Shown: positions 7,343 to 16,036 of the stretch, one piece after another | Numbering within the stretch: position 1 is the stretch's first letter | How the letters are laid out: each line of letters starts with the position of its first letter | Source: Pseudomonadota bacterium | Lineage (GTDB): Bacteria > Pseudomonadota > Gammaproteobacteria > Burkholderiales > Burkholderiaceae_C | Direction: 5' to 3' | Length of the DNA stretch: 64,000 nt | Assembly: GCA_018241225.1 (NCBI GenBank) | Contig: JAFEEG010000042.1 | Span: 62,001-126,000 of the forward strand | Position numbers and translations under genes: made by a program | Notes under the pieces: generated by a model | The model's input: only the letters and a program-made list of their open reading frames with translations | Databases searched by the model: none | What the model was told of the DNA's origin: nothing

Positions 7343-8662
7343 ATGTCCGTTGACATCTCTGCGAAAGAATCCCCGACCACTCCCGCGCCGGCTGCCTCCG
7401 GCACCCCCTCCCCCACGACGCCATCCGGCCCGCGCCACATACGGCTGACCTCGCATGCCGGCGGCTTCGGGGCGCTGCCCATCCGCTGGGGTGCACCGAC
7501 CCCAGCCGAGCGGGGTCCGGTGGTGGGCACCACCACCACGCGCTCGCACCGCAACGTGATCGGCACGCACAGCGGCTCCTACAGCGTCTACCGGGCGCTG
7601 GCGGTGGCCTCTGGTGCGCTCAATCCGCAACACAAGGCAGACCTCACCAACACATCGCCTACCGACGCCATCGGGCCGTATCCGCAATGGCTGGAGCCGG
7701 GCAAGATCGTGTCCATCGATCCCTGGGGCGCCACGGTTTCGCAGGTCTTCGCCAACGATCTGGCCGCCGGCTACGACATCCGGCCGACCATCGCTGTGAC
7801 CAAGGCGCACGTGATCCTGCCCGAGGTGATCGAGGCGCTGCAAAAAGGCCGGCTCCAGGCTGACGGCAAGTTCCTTACCGCCAACGGCGCGGCCATCGTC
7901 ACCAAGGCGGCCATCGAGCCGGTGTGGTGGCTGCCCGGCGTGGCCAAGCGCTTCGGCTGCTCCGAGACCGACCTGCGCCGCGTGCTCTTCGAGGAAACCG
8001 GCGGGATGTACCCCGAGCTGGTTACCCGCCCCGACCTGGAGGTGTTCCTGCCCCCCATCGGCGGCCAGACGGTCTACATATTCGGCGACCCGCACGACCT
8101 GGCCGACCCGCAGGTGGAGCTCACCGCCCGCGTGCACGACGAATGCAACGGCTCGGACGTGTTCGGCTCGGACATCTGCACCTGCCGGCCCTACCTCACG
8201 CACGCCATCGAGGAATGCATCATGGGCGCGCAGCGCGGCGGCGTGGGCTTGGTGGCCTACTCGCGCAAGGAGGGTCGGGCGCTGGGCGAAGTCACCAAGT
8301 TCCTCGTCTACAACGCCCGCAAGCGCCAAGTGGGCGGCGACACGGCCGACCAGTACTTCGCCCGCACCGAATGCGTGGCCGGCGTGCAGGACATGCGCTT
8401 CCAGGAGTTGATGCCCGACGTGCTGCACTGGCTGGGTGTGCGCAAGATCCATCGCCTCGTCTCGATGAGCAACATGAAATACGACGCCATCACCGGCGCC
8501 GGCATCGAGATCGGCACGCGCGTGAACATTCCCGACGAGCTCATTCCCGCCGACGCGCGGGTCGAGATGGACGCCAAGATGGCAGCGGGCTACTTCACCC
8601 CGGGCCACGTGCCCGACGCGCAGGAGCTCAAGAAGGCCAAGGGCCGGGGGCTCGACCAATGA
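7343..8662 (+). CDS. GTP cyclohydrolase II homologue of the URC type (Urc1-like)
   Basis: The 439-residue protein carries a GTP cyclohydrolase II domain (about 195-405). It keeps the zinc motif C-x10-C-x-C (Cys268, Cys279, Cys281 in HDECNGSDVFGSDICTC) and a modified nucleotide loop RKEGRALGEVTKF where riboflavin RibA has RQEGRGIGL. About 190 extra N-terminal residues (GGFGALPIRWG, TRSHRNVIGTHSGSY) are not a RibB domain. The next two genes are URC4/DUF1688 and UPRT. This trio corresponds to Urc1, Urc4 and Urc6 of the yeast uracil catabolic pathway, so it probably opens the ring of a uracil nucleotide rather than making riboflavin. The stop overlaps the next start by 4 bp. Confidence 0.85.
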   Translation: MSVDISAKESPTTPAPAASGTPSPTTPSGPRHIRLTSHAGGFGALPIRWGAPTPAERGPVVGTTTTRSHRNVIGTHSGSYSVYRALAVASGALNPQHKADLTNTSPTDAIGPYPQWLEPGKIVSIDPWGATVSQVFANDLAAGYDIRPTIAVTKAHVILPEVIEALQKGRLQADGKFLTANGAAIVTKAAIEPVWWLPGVAKRFGCSETDLRRVLFEETGGMYPELVTRPDLEVFLPPIGGQTVYIFGDPHDLADPQVELTARVHDECNGSDVFGSDICTCRPYLTHAIEECIMGAQRGGVGLVAYSRKEGRALGEVTKFLVYNARKRQVGGDTADQYFARTECVAGVQDMRFQELMPDVLHWLGVRKIHRLVSMSNMKYDAITGAGIEIGTRVNIPDELIPADARVEMDAKMAAGYFTPGHVPDAQELKKAKGRGLDQ

Positions 8663-10071
8663 GCAGGGACAACTACGGCCTGGACCCCGACCGTCCGACC
8701 CACAACCGCGCCGTGCAAAGCGCGGACGACTCCGGCCACGTCGACCCGACGCTCGAGTTCGAGGCCGACACCAGCCAGAACGCGGGCGCCGTGACCGTGC
8801 TGCGCACCACGCAGGCCATACGCGAGCGCGCCCGCGCGCTGCTGGCGCGAGCCAGGCGCGGCGAATCCCGCTGGTTCGGCGTGGGCGACGACGCCGCGCT
8901 GGACGAGGCCGCCCGTCTCGTGGCCGAGACCACGCGCGAGCGCTATCCCTGGAACAACATCCCCTATCACAGCCGCTGGCGTCACTTCGAGGCCGGTGGC
9001 GTCAACCGGCGCGAGCAGCTCGACAAGCTGCTGGGGCCTTCGATTTCGCCCAACGAGCGCGCCCGCGCCCACATCGACCTGGCCGTGGTAAGCGTGCTGC
9101 TGGACGCCGGCGCCGGCAGCCAATGGCACTACGTGGAAACCGCCACCGACCAGCGCCTGGCTCGCTCCGAAGGCCTGGGCGTGGCCAGCTTTCATGCGTT
9201 CACCGCCGGGCTCTTTTCCTCCAACCCGAAGCGCCCGCTGCAGGCGGACGCAGCCGGCTTGCGAGGCCTGGTCACGGACCGGCTCGCCTCGGCCTTCCAG
9301 GTCAGCGAGGTCAACCCGCTGCTGGGCCTGGACGGCCGCGCCATGCTGCTGCGCCGGCTGGGCGAGGCGCTGCAGGAGCAGCCCGAAGTATTTGGCGAGC
9401 AAGGCCGCCCGGGCGGGCTGTTCGACAGCCTGGTCGGCCCCTTCGGGCCGGCGGCGCCGCCCACGGCCGAGGTGTCGGCGCACGAGATCCTCACGCTGCT
9501 GCTCGATACGCTGTCGGGCATCTGGCCCGCGGCAAACAGCATCGACAGTCTGGCGGCGGACGGCAGCGACTCGCCTGGCCGCATCCCTTCCGGCGACCCG
9601 GCCCTGGCACTGGGTGACTGCTGGCGCCACAGCGCCGTCGAAGGGCCGGGCCTGACCAACGGCTGGATGCCCTTCCACAAGCTCTCGCAGTGGCTCACCT
9701 ATTCGCTGCTCGAGCCCTTCGAATGGGCCGGGGTGAAGGTGCGAGGCCTGGACGCGCTCACCGGCCTGCCCGAGTACCGCAACGGCGGGCTCTTCCTGGA
9801 TGCCGGCGTGCTGCAGCCCAAGGACCCGGCGCTGCTGACACGCAAATGGAAGGCGGGCGAGGAGTTCATCGTCGAATGGCGAGCACTGACCGTGGCCCTG
9901 CTGGACGAACTGGCGCCGCGAGTGCGCAAGCACCTCAACCGCACCGAAGCCGAGCTGCCACTGGCCTGCGTGCTCGAGGGCGGCAGCTGGGCCACCGGCC
10001 GGGTGCTGGCACAGCGCTTGCGAGACGGAGCGCCACCGATCCAGATCGAAAGCGACGGCACAGTCTTCTAG
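8659..10071 (+). CDS. URC4/Urg3-family protein (DUF1688)
   Basis: The 470-residue protein matches the URC4/urg3 (DUF1688) family in length and in segments such as YPWNNIPYHSRWRHFEAGG, SQWHYVE, SEGLGVASFHAF and LTNGWMPFHKLSQWLTYS. The family is needed for uracil catabolism by the URC route in yeast, but its reaction is not settled. ATG 8659 overlaps the stop of the Urc1-like gene (ATGA). A longer in-frame opening upstream only mirrors that gene. Conserved His, Glu and Trp residues suggest an enzyme. Confidence 0.88.
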   Translation: MSRDNYGLDPDRPTHNRAVQSADDSGHVDPTLEFEADTSQNAGAVTVLRTTQAIRERARALLARARRGESRWFGVGDDAALDEAARLVAETTRERYPWNNIPYHSRWRHFEAGGVNRREQLDKLLGPSISPNERARAHIDLAVVSVLLDAGAGSQWHYVETATDQRLARSEGLGVASFHAFTAGLFSSNPKRPLQADAAGLRGLVTDRLASAFQVSEVNPLLGLDGRAMLLRRLGEALQEQPEVFGEQGRPGGLFDSLVGPFGPAAPPTAEVSAHEILTLLLDTLSGIWPAANSIDSLAADGSDSPGRIPSGDPALALGDCWRHSAVEGPGLTNGWMPFHKLSQWLTYSLLEPFEWAGVKVRGLDALTGLPEYRNGGLFLDAGVLQPKDPALLTRKWKAGEEFIVEWRALTVALLDELAPRVRKHLNRTEAELPLACVLEGGSWATGRVLAQRLRDGAPPIQIESDGTVF

Positions 10072-10095
10072 ACTCCATACTTTTGAATAACAAAC

Positions 10096-10126
10096 AGGAG
10101 CGGCGCCAAAGCGCCGCTTTTCGACC

Positions 10127-10127
<1 letters not shown>
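10096..10127 (+). promoter_or_regulatory. Hairpin between Shine-Dalgarno and start codon of upp
   Basis: AGGAG (10096-10100) is 26 nt before ATG 10127, too far to be efficient in linear form. A stem CGGCGC/GCGCCG (10101-10106 with 10111-10116) lies between them. Folding it would leave about 10 nt of spacing. The stem is followed by TTTT (10118-10121), so weak termination is the alternative reading. Confidence 0.4.
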
Positions 10128-10756
<629 letters not shown>

Positions 10757-10801
10757 CGCCTGGGCGAGAAGAACGACTTACCAACGACGAGGAGAAGAAG
10801 A

Positions 10802-11800
10802 ATGCAAAGACGTGACTGGATCGTTCGCTCGGCCGCGCTGGCTGCCGCCGCTTCGGGCCTGCCGGGCCTGGCACTGGCGCAGCAGGGCAAGCTCAAGGTG
10901 GCCGCGGTGTATACGGTGCCCTTCGAGCAGCAATGGGTGGGCCGCATCCACAAGGCGCTCAAGGCCGCCGAGGCGCGCGGCGAGATCGAATACAAGGCCA
11001 CCGAGAACGTGGCCAACGCCGACTACGAGCGCGTGATGCGCGAGTACGCCAACGCCGGCAACCAGCTCATCCTGGGCGAGGTGTTCGGCGTGGAAAAGGC
11101 GGCACGCCAGGTGGCCAAGGATTTCCCGAAGACGGCCTTCCTGATGGGCTCGTCGCTCAAGCCGCAGGCGCCGAACTTCTCGGTGTTCGACAACTTCATC
11201 CAGGAGCCCGCCTACCTCACCGGCATGATCGCGGGCGGCATGACCAAGACCAACAAGATCGGCATGGTGGGCGGCTTCCCGATTCCCGAAGTCAACCGCC
11301 TGATGAATGCCTTCATGGCCGGCGCACGCGAGGTCAACCCCAAGGTGGAGTTCAGCGTGAGCTTCATCAACAGCTGGTTCGATCCGCCCAAGGCCAAGGA
11401 AGCGGCCTTCGCCATGATCGACAAGGGCGCCGACATCATGTACGCCGAGCGCTTTGGCGTGTCGGACGCAGCCAAGGAGCGCGGCAAGCTGGCCATCGGC
11501 AACGTGATCGATACGCAGGCCCAGTACCCCGACACCGTGGTGGCGTCGGCCCTGTGGAACATGGAGCCTTCGGTGGACCGCGCCATCAAGCTGGTGAAGG
11601 AAGGCAAGTTCAGCGCCGAGGACTACGGCCCCTATTCGATGATGAAGCACAAGGGCTCCGAGCTCGCGCCGCTGGGCACTTTCGAGAAGAAGGTGCCGGC
11701 CGAGCTGGTGACCAAGGTCAAGGCCAAGGAAGCGGACATCCGCGCCGGCAAGTTCACTGTGAAGGTGGACGACGGCCAGCCCAAGTCGAGCGCCAAGTAA
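10802..11800 (+). CDS. BMP-family ABC transporter substrate-binding protein
   Basis: The 332-residue periplasmic receptor has an export signal (about 1-26, MQRRDWIVRSAALAAAAS...LALAQ; the RR pair hints at Tat) and a PnrA/Med-type basic membrane protein fold. BMP receptors usually bind nucleosides. The position between upp and the cytosine deaminase suggests a nucleobase or nucleoside ligand. It is followed by a double ATPase and two permeases that complete the importer. It lacks a lipobox Cys, so it should be free in the periplasm. Confidence 0.92.
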   Translation: MQRRDWIVRSAALAAAASGLPGLALAQQGKLKVAAVYTVPFEQQWVGRIHKALKAAEARGEIEYKATENVANADYERVMREYANAGNQLILGEVFGVEKAARQVAKDFPKTAFLMGSSLKPQAPNFSVFDNFIQEPAYLTGMIAGGMTKTNKIGMVGGFPIPEVNRLMNAFMAGAREVNPKVEFSVSFINSWFDPPKAKEAAFAMIDKGADIMYAERFGVSDAAKERGKLAIGNVIDTQAQYPDTVVASALWNMEPSVDRAIKLVKEGKFSAEDYGPYSMMKHKGSELAPLGTFEKKVPAELVTKVKAKEADIRAGKFTVKVDDGQPKSSAK

Positions 11801-11827
11801 ACGCTTCGCAAGTGCTCGGAAGAAGAA

Positions 11828-11845
11828 TCCTGGCGGAAACGCCGG
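11828..11845 (+). other. GNRA-type hairpin between receptor and ATPase genes
   Basis: GGCG-GAAA-CGCC at 11832-11843 lies in the 58-bp gap after the receptor gene. Such hairpins often stabilise the upstream mRNA or lower expression of the membrane components. No T-tract follows. Confidence 0.3.
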
Positions 11846-11858
11846 CTTGGGGCTGCCC

Positions 11859-13448
11859 GTGACAGTGCTCGAACTGCGTGGCATCAGCAAGCGCTTCGGC
11901 GCGCTGCTGGCCAACGACGACATTTCCCTTTCGCTCGATGCCGGCGAGGTGCTGGCGTTGCTGGGCGAGAACGGCGCGGGCAAGTCCACCCTGATGTCGA
12001 TCCTGTTTGGCCACTACACGGCCGACGCAGGCGGCATCGAGGTGTTCGGCCAGCCGCTCACGCCCGGCCAGCCCAAGGCCGCGCTGGCCGCGGGCATCGG
12101 CATGGTGCACCAGCACTTCACCCTGGCGGACAACCTGAGCGTGCTGGACAACGTACTCATGGGCACCGAGCCGCTGTGGCGGCCCATGTCGGGCCGGCAG
12201 GCTGCGCGCGAGCGCCTGCTCGACGTGGCCCGGCGCTTCGGCCTCACCGTTTCGCCAGACGCGCTGATCGGCACGCTCTCTGTCGGAGAGCGCCAGCGCG
12301 TGGAAATCCTCAAGGCCCTGTACCGCGGCGCGCGCATCCTGATCCTGGACGAGCCCACGGCAGTGCTCACGCCGCAGGAAAGCGAAGCCCTGTTCACCAC
12401 GCTGGGCCAGATGGTGGCGCAGGGCCTGTCGATCATCTTCATCAGTCACAAGCTGCCAGAGGTGCTGCGCGTTTCGCATCGCGTCGCGGTCTTGCGCGGC
12501 GGCAAGCTGGTGGCGCAGGCCCGCACGGCCGACACCACCCAGGAGCAATTGGCGCTGTGGATGGTGGGCCATGCCGTGCGGGCCACGCAGCGGCATCCGG
12601 CAGCGCATGTCGGCGACGTGGTCTGCTCGCTCGATCGCGTGAACACCGGCGAGCCCGGAACGCCCGCGGCACGCGACGACCTGCACGATGCATCACTGAG
12701 CTTGCGCGCAGGCGAGATCGTGGCCATTGCCGGTGTCTCCGGCAACGGACAGGTCGCGCTGGCGGAGTTGCTCAGCGGCGTTCGGCGCGCCGCGAAGGGC
12801 TCCGTGCAGTTCATGGGCCGCGCCATGCCCGCCGCGCCGGCCCGCCTGGTGGCGCGCGGCGTGGCACGCATTCCGGAAGATCGACATGCGGTGGGCGTCA
12901 TCGGCGACCTGCCGGTGTGGGAGAACGTGGTGTCGGAGCGGCTGCGCACCAACGCCTTCTCGCGCCGGCTGCTGCCCGGACTGCGCTGGGTCAAGCGCGC
13001 CGCCGCCCGCCAGCAGGCCAGGCGCGTGGAGCAGGCCTTCGACGTGCGCGGTGCCGGGCTCGACGCGCCGGCGCGTTCGCTCTCTGGCGGCAACATGCAA
13101 AAGCTCATCCTTGGCCGATCGCTGCTGGCACCCAAGTCGGCGCGCGAAGACACGCCGGCCGCACCGCGCCTCATCGTTGCGCACCAACCCACCTGGGGCC
13201 TGGACATCGGCGCGGTGGCGTACGTGCAGCAGCAGCTCATTGCTGCGCGTGACGCCGGCGCGGCGGTGCTGCTCATTTCCGACGACCTGGACGAAGTGCT
13301 GGCCCTGGGCGACCGCGTGGCCGTGATGCACGGCGGCCACATCGGCGAGCCCCGGCCGGCCGGCGCCTGGACGCGCGAGGCCATCGGCCTGGCCATGGCC
13401 GGCACCAGCCGGGCGCAGGCCAGCGCCCCGAAGAGGCCCGCGCCATGA
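11859..13448 (+). CDS. ABC transporter double ATPase (nucleoside/nucleobase importer)
   Basis: About 529 residues with two fused nucleotide-binding domains, as in RbsA/NupA-type transporters. Domain 1 has Walker A LLGENGAGKSTLMS, signature LSVGERQRVEIL and Walker B ILILDEPTAVLTP. Domain 2 has a degenerate Walker A (IAGVSGNGQVAL), signature LSGGNMQKLILGRSLL and RLIVAHQPTWGLDIG. One degenerate site is normal for the family. GTG 11859 (MTVLELRGISKRFG) fits the family start; a TTG at 11847 would add four residues. The stop overlaps the permease start by 4 bp. Confidence 0.93.
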   Translation: MTVLELRGISKRFGALLANDDISLSLDAGEVLALLGENGAGKSTLMSILFGHYTADAGGIEVFGQPLTPGQPKAALAAGIGMVHQHFTLADNLSVLDNVLMGTEPLWRPMSGRQAARERLLDVARRFGLTVSPDALIGTLSVGERQRVEILKALYRGARILILDEPTAVLTPQESEALFTTLGQMVAQGLSIIFISHKLPEVLRVSHRVAVLRGGKLVAQARTADTTQEQLALWMVGHAVRATQRHPAAHVGDVVCSLDRVNTGEPGTPAARDDLHDASLSLRAGEIVAIAGVSGNGQVALAELLSGVRRAAKGSVQFMGRAMPAAPARLVARGVARIPEDRHAVGVIGDLPVWENVVSERLRTNAFSRRLLPGLRWVKRAAARQQARRVEQAFDVRGAGLDAPARSLSGGNMQKLILGRSLLAPKSAREDTPAAPRLIVAHQPTWGLDIGAVAYVQQQLIAARDAGAAVLLISDDLDEVLALGDRVAVMHGGHIGEPRPAGAWTREAIGLAMAGTSRAQASAPKRPAP

Positions 13449-14506
13449 GGCTGGAGCGACGCCAGGGCACTTCGCGTGCCGCCCTTGTTCTTGCGCCCTT
13501 CGGCGCAGTTGTATTCACGATGCTGGTCAGCGCCCTGCTCGTGCTCTGGGCCGGTGCGCCCGTTGGCCGCACGTACGCCCTGCTGCTGCAAGGCGGCTTC
13601 GGATCTGTCTTCGCCTGGAGCGAAACGCTGACGCGCGCCATTCCGCTGATCCTCACCGGCCTGTCGGCCACGGTGGCGTTCAAGGCACGGCTGTTCAACA
13701 TCGGTGCCGAAGGCCAGTTGTATGCGGGTGCGCTCGCCGCCGTGGCGGTGGGCGGGCTGCATGGCGGCACGGGATTCGAGGTGCCGCTGTGGCTGCTCTT
13801 TCCCCTGATGATGCTGGCCGCCGCACTGGCTGGGGCCCTGCTGCTGCTGGGCCCGGCGCTGATGAAGTCGCGCCTGGGCGTGGATGAAGTGGTGACCACG
13901 CTGCTCATCAACTTCATCGTGCTGCTGGGCGTGTCGGCGCTGCTCGACGGTGTCATGAAAGACCCGACCGCCATGGGCTGGCCGCAAAGCGTGTCGCTGC
14001 AGGACGGGCTGGAACTGGGCCGCCTGATCGCCCAGACCCGCGTGCACACCGGGCTGATCTGGGGCGTGGTGCTTTCGGTGCTGGTGTGGCTACTGTTCAA
14101 GCACACGGTGCTGGGCTTCGACATCCGCTCGGTTGGCGCCAACGCCCGCGCCGCCGCCTTTGCCGGCGTGCCGGTGACGCGCACGGTGGTGCTGGTGGCG
14201 CTGCTGTCCGGCGCCCTGGCCGGACTGGCCGGCGCCATCGAGGTGGCTGGGCGCACCGGCTACGTCACGCTCGACATGTCGCCCGGCTACGGCTACAGCG
14301 GCATCGTGATCGCCATGCTGGCCGGGCTGCATCCGCTGGGCGTGCTGGCGGCCAGCGTGTTCGTGGCCGGTGTGCTCGTGGGCGCGGACACCATGAGTCG
14401 CGCGGTGGGCGTGCCCACCTACATCGCCGACGTGATCGTGGCGGCATCGCTCATCTCGGTGCTGGTGGCCACGCTGTTTACCCAATACCGGTTGCGCTGG
14501 AAATGA
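13445..14506 (+). CDS. ABC transporter permease (first)
   Basis: A 353-residue BPD_transp_2 permease with about eight to nine hydrophobic helices. The conserved cytosolic-loop region VLGFDIRSVGANARAAAFAGV is present. It is coupled to the ATPase gene by the ATGA overlap at 13445-13448 and belongs to the nucleoside/nucleobase importer. An 81-bp repeat-containing gap separates it from the second permease gene. Confidence 0.92.
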   Translation: MRLERRQGTSRAALVLAPFGAVVFTMLVSALLVLWAGAPVGRTYALLLQGGFGSVFAWSETLTRAIPLILTGLSATVAFKARLFNIGAEGQLYAGALAAVAVGGLHGGTGFEVPLWLLFPLMMLAAALAGALLLLGPALMKSRLGVDEVVTTLLINFIVLLGVSALLDGVMKDPTAMGWPQSVSLQDGLELGRLIAQTRVHTGLIWGVVLSVLVWLLFKHTVLGFDIRSVGANARAAAFAGVPVTRTVVLVALLSGALAGLAGAIEVAGRTGYVTLDMSPGYGYSGIVIAMLAGLHPLGVLAASVFVAGVLVGADTMSRAVGVPTYIADVIVAASLISVLVATLFTQYRLRWK

Positions 14507-14508
14507 AG

Positions 14509-14586
14509 CCCCCACGCTCATCGCTTCGCGTATCGCTGCCCCCCAAGGGGGCGCTTCAGCGCCTTCGGGCGGCCGGGCGGCACTGA
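14509..14586. repeat. Comamonadaceae-type palindromic intergenic repeat
   Basis: The gap between the two permease genes holds consecutive palindromes: CCCCCAAGGGGG (14540-14551 region), GCGCTTCAGCGC and CGGGCGGCCGGGCGG. The right part, read on the minus strand (GCCGCCCGGCCGC, CGAAGGCGCT, CGCGAAGCG), recurs in shortened form at 53428-53482. It looks like a dispersed repeat inserted inside an operon. Confidence 0.65.
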
Positions 14587-14587
14587 A

Positions 14588-15511
14588 ATGAACGAATTGC
14601 TCGACATTCTTGGCAACGCCGCCTTCTGGGTGGCCGTGTTGCGCATTGCCACGCCACTGGTGTTGGGCACCCTGGGCGTGCTCCTGTGCGAGCGCGCGGG
14701 CGTGCTCAACCTGGGCATCGAAGGGATCATGGTGGCCGGCGCCTTTGCGGGCTGGCTGGCCGTGTACGCCGGCGCGCCGCTGTGGTGCGGCGTGGCGGTG
14801 GCGGCGCTGACCGGCGCCCTGTTCGGCCTACTTCATGCCCTGCTGACTGTGGGGCTGGCGCTGTCGCAGCACGTCTCGGGCCTGGGCATCACGCTGCTGG
14901 CCACGGCGCTGAGCTACTACGGCTACCGGGTGAGCTTTCCCAAGGTGAACACGCCGCCCACCATCACGCCATTTGCGCCCATGGACTGGCTGCCCATTCC
15001 GGTGCTGTCGGCACAGACCGGGCTCACGCTGCTGGCCATTGTGCTCGTGCCCTTGCTGGCCTATGTGCTCTATCGCACCCCGCTGGGCCTGGCGCTGCGC
15101 ATGGTGGGTGAGAACCCGCAGGCGGCCGAGGGCCAGGGCGTGTCGGTGGCGGCAGTGCGCACCGGCGCCATCGTGGCGGGCTCCGCGCTGATGGGCGTGG
15201 CCGGCGCCTTCCTGACCCTGTCGGCCTTCAACGCCTTCTTCTTCAACATGGTCAACGGGCGCGGATGGATCTGCGTAGCGCTGGTCGTGTTCGCCTCGTG
15301 GCGACCGGGCAAGGCGCTGCTGGGCGCCCTGCTCTTCGCGTTCTTCGACGCCCTGCAGTTGCGGCTGCAGCAATCGGGGAACGCGGTGCTGCCCTATCAG
15401 CTCTACCTGATGCTGCCCTATCTTCTTTCGATCCTGGCGCTGGTGCTGGTGGCCCGAAAGGCGAGCTACCCCCAGGCACTGATGAAGCCGTATAGAAAGG
15501 GAGAGCGCTAG
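14588..15511 (+). CDS. ABC transporter permease (second)
   Basis: A 307-residue BPD_transp_2 permease with about eight helices and the family segments LCERAGVLNLGIEGIMVAG and TPLGLALRMVGENPQAAEGQ. With the receptor, ATPase and first permease it completes a BMP-type importer. The start ATG 14588 lies just after the palindromic repeat, so expression may depend on read-through across that element. Confidence 0.93.
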   Translation: MNELLDILGNAAFWVAVLRIATPLVLGTLGVLLCERAGVLNLGIEGIMVAGAFAGWLAVYAGAPLWCGVAVAALTGALFGLLHALLTVGLALSQHVSGLGITLLATALSYYGYRVSFPKVNTPPTITPFAPMDWLPIPVLSAQTGLTLLAIVLVPLLAYVLYRTPLGLALRMVGENPQAAEGQGVSVAAVRTGAIVAGSALMGVAGAFLTLSAFNAFFFNMVNGRGWICVALVVFASWRPGKALLGALLFAFFDALQLRLQQSGNAVLPYQLYLMLPYLLSILALVLVARKASYPQALMKPYRKGER

Positions 15512-15535
15512 CGCCAACCCAAGGAAGACACACGC

Positions 15536-16027
15536 ATGACGAACAGGAAATCCATCTCCCGCCGCACTTTGGTGGCAGCCGCCCTCGGCATGGGGCTGGC
15601 GCCGGCATTCGCCCAGCGCCAGAACGCGCAGGCCGCCAGCATCGAAGTCTGGAAAGACCCCAGCTGCGGATGCTGCAAGGACTGGGTCAAGCATCTCGAG
15701 GACAACGGCTTTACCGTCAAGGTCAACGAAGCTGGCAACAACGCGGCGCGCAGCCGGCTGGGCGTGGACCGCAAGTTCGGCTCGTGCCACACGGGCCTGG
15801 TGGGCGGCTACGCCATCGAGGGCCACGTGCCCGCGCAGGACATCCAGCGGCTGCTGAAGGAAAAGCCCAGCGCCATCGGCCTGGCCGTGCCGGGCATGCC
15901 GGTGGGCTCGCCGGGCATGGACGGCCCTGCCTACGACAACCGCAAGGACCCGTTCGAGGTGCTGCTGCTCACCCGAGACGGCGGCTCGAAGGTGTTCCAG
16001 CGCTATGCGGGCAACACCAAGGCGTAG
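15536..16027 (+). CDS. DUF411 metal-binding exported protein
   Basis: The 163-residue protein has a Tat-like signal (SRRTLVAAALGMGLAPAFA) and a DUF411 domain (about 36-150) with a thioredoxin-like CGCC motif (WKDPSCGCCKDW) and FGSCHTGLVGGYAIEGHVP. DUF411 proteins are often found with copper or silver resistance genes and probably bind metal in the periplasm. Here it sits between an importer and a cytosine deaminase on the same strand, with 9 bp to the next gene, so it is co-transcribed although its role there is unclear. Confidence 0.88.
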   Translation: MTNRKSISRRTLVAAALGMGLAPAFAQRQNAQAASIEVWKDPSCGCCKDWVKHLEDNGFTVKVNEAGNNAARSRLGVDRKFGSCHTGLVGGYAIEGHVPAQDIQRLLKEKPSAIGLAVPGMPVGSPGMDGPAYDNRKDPFEVLLLTRDGGSKVFQRYAGNTKA

Positions 16028-16036
16028 GACGTAGCC

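Noticed and set aside
7924..8658. Upstream extension of the URC4 gene
   Set aside because: The added residues are a frame-shifted copy of the Urc1-like gene. ATG 8659 with the ATGA overlap is the natural start.
7343..8662. Riboflavin biosynthesis gene ribA
   Set aside because: The protein is twice the usual RibA length, the nucleotide loop is altered, no other rib genes are near, and the neighbours are URC4 and upp.
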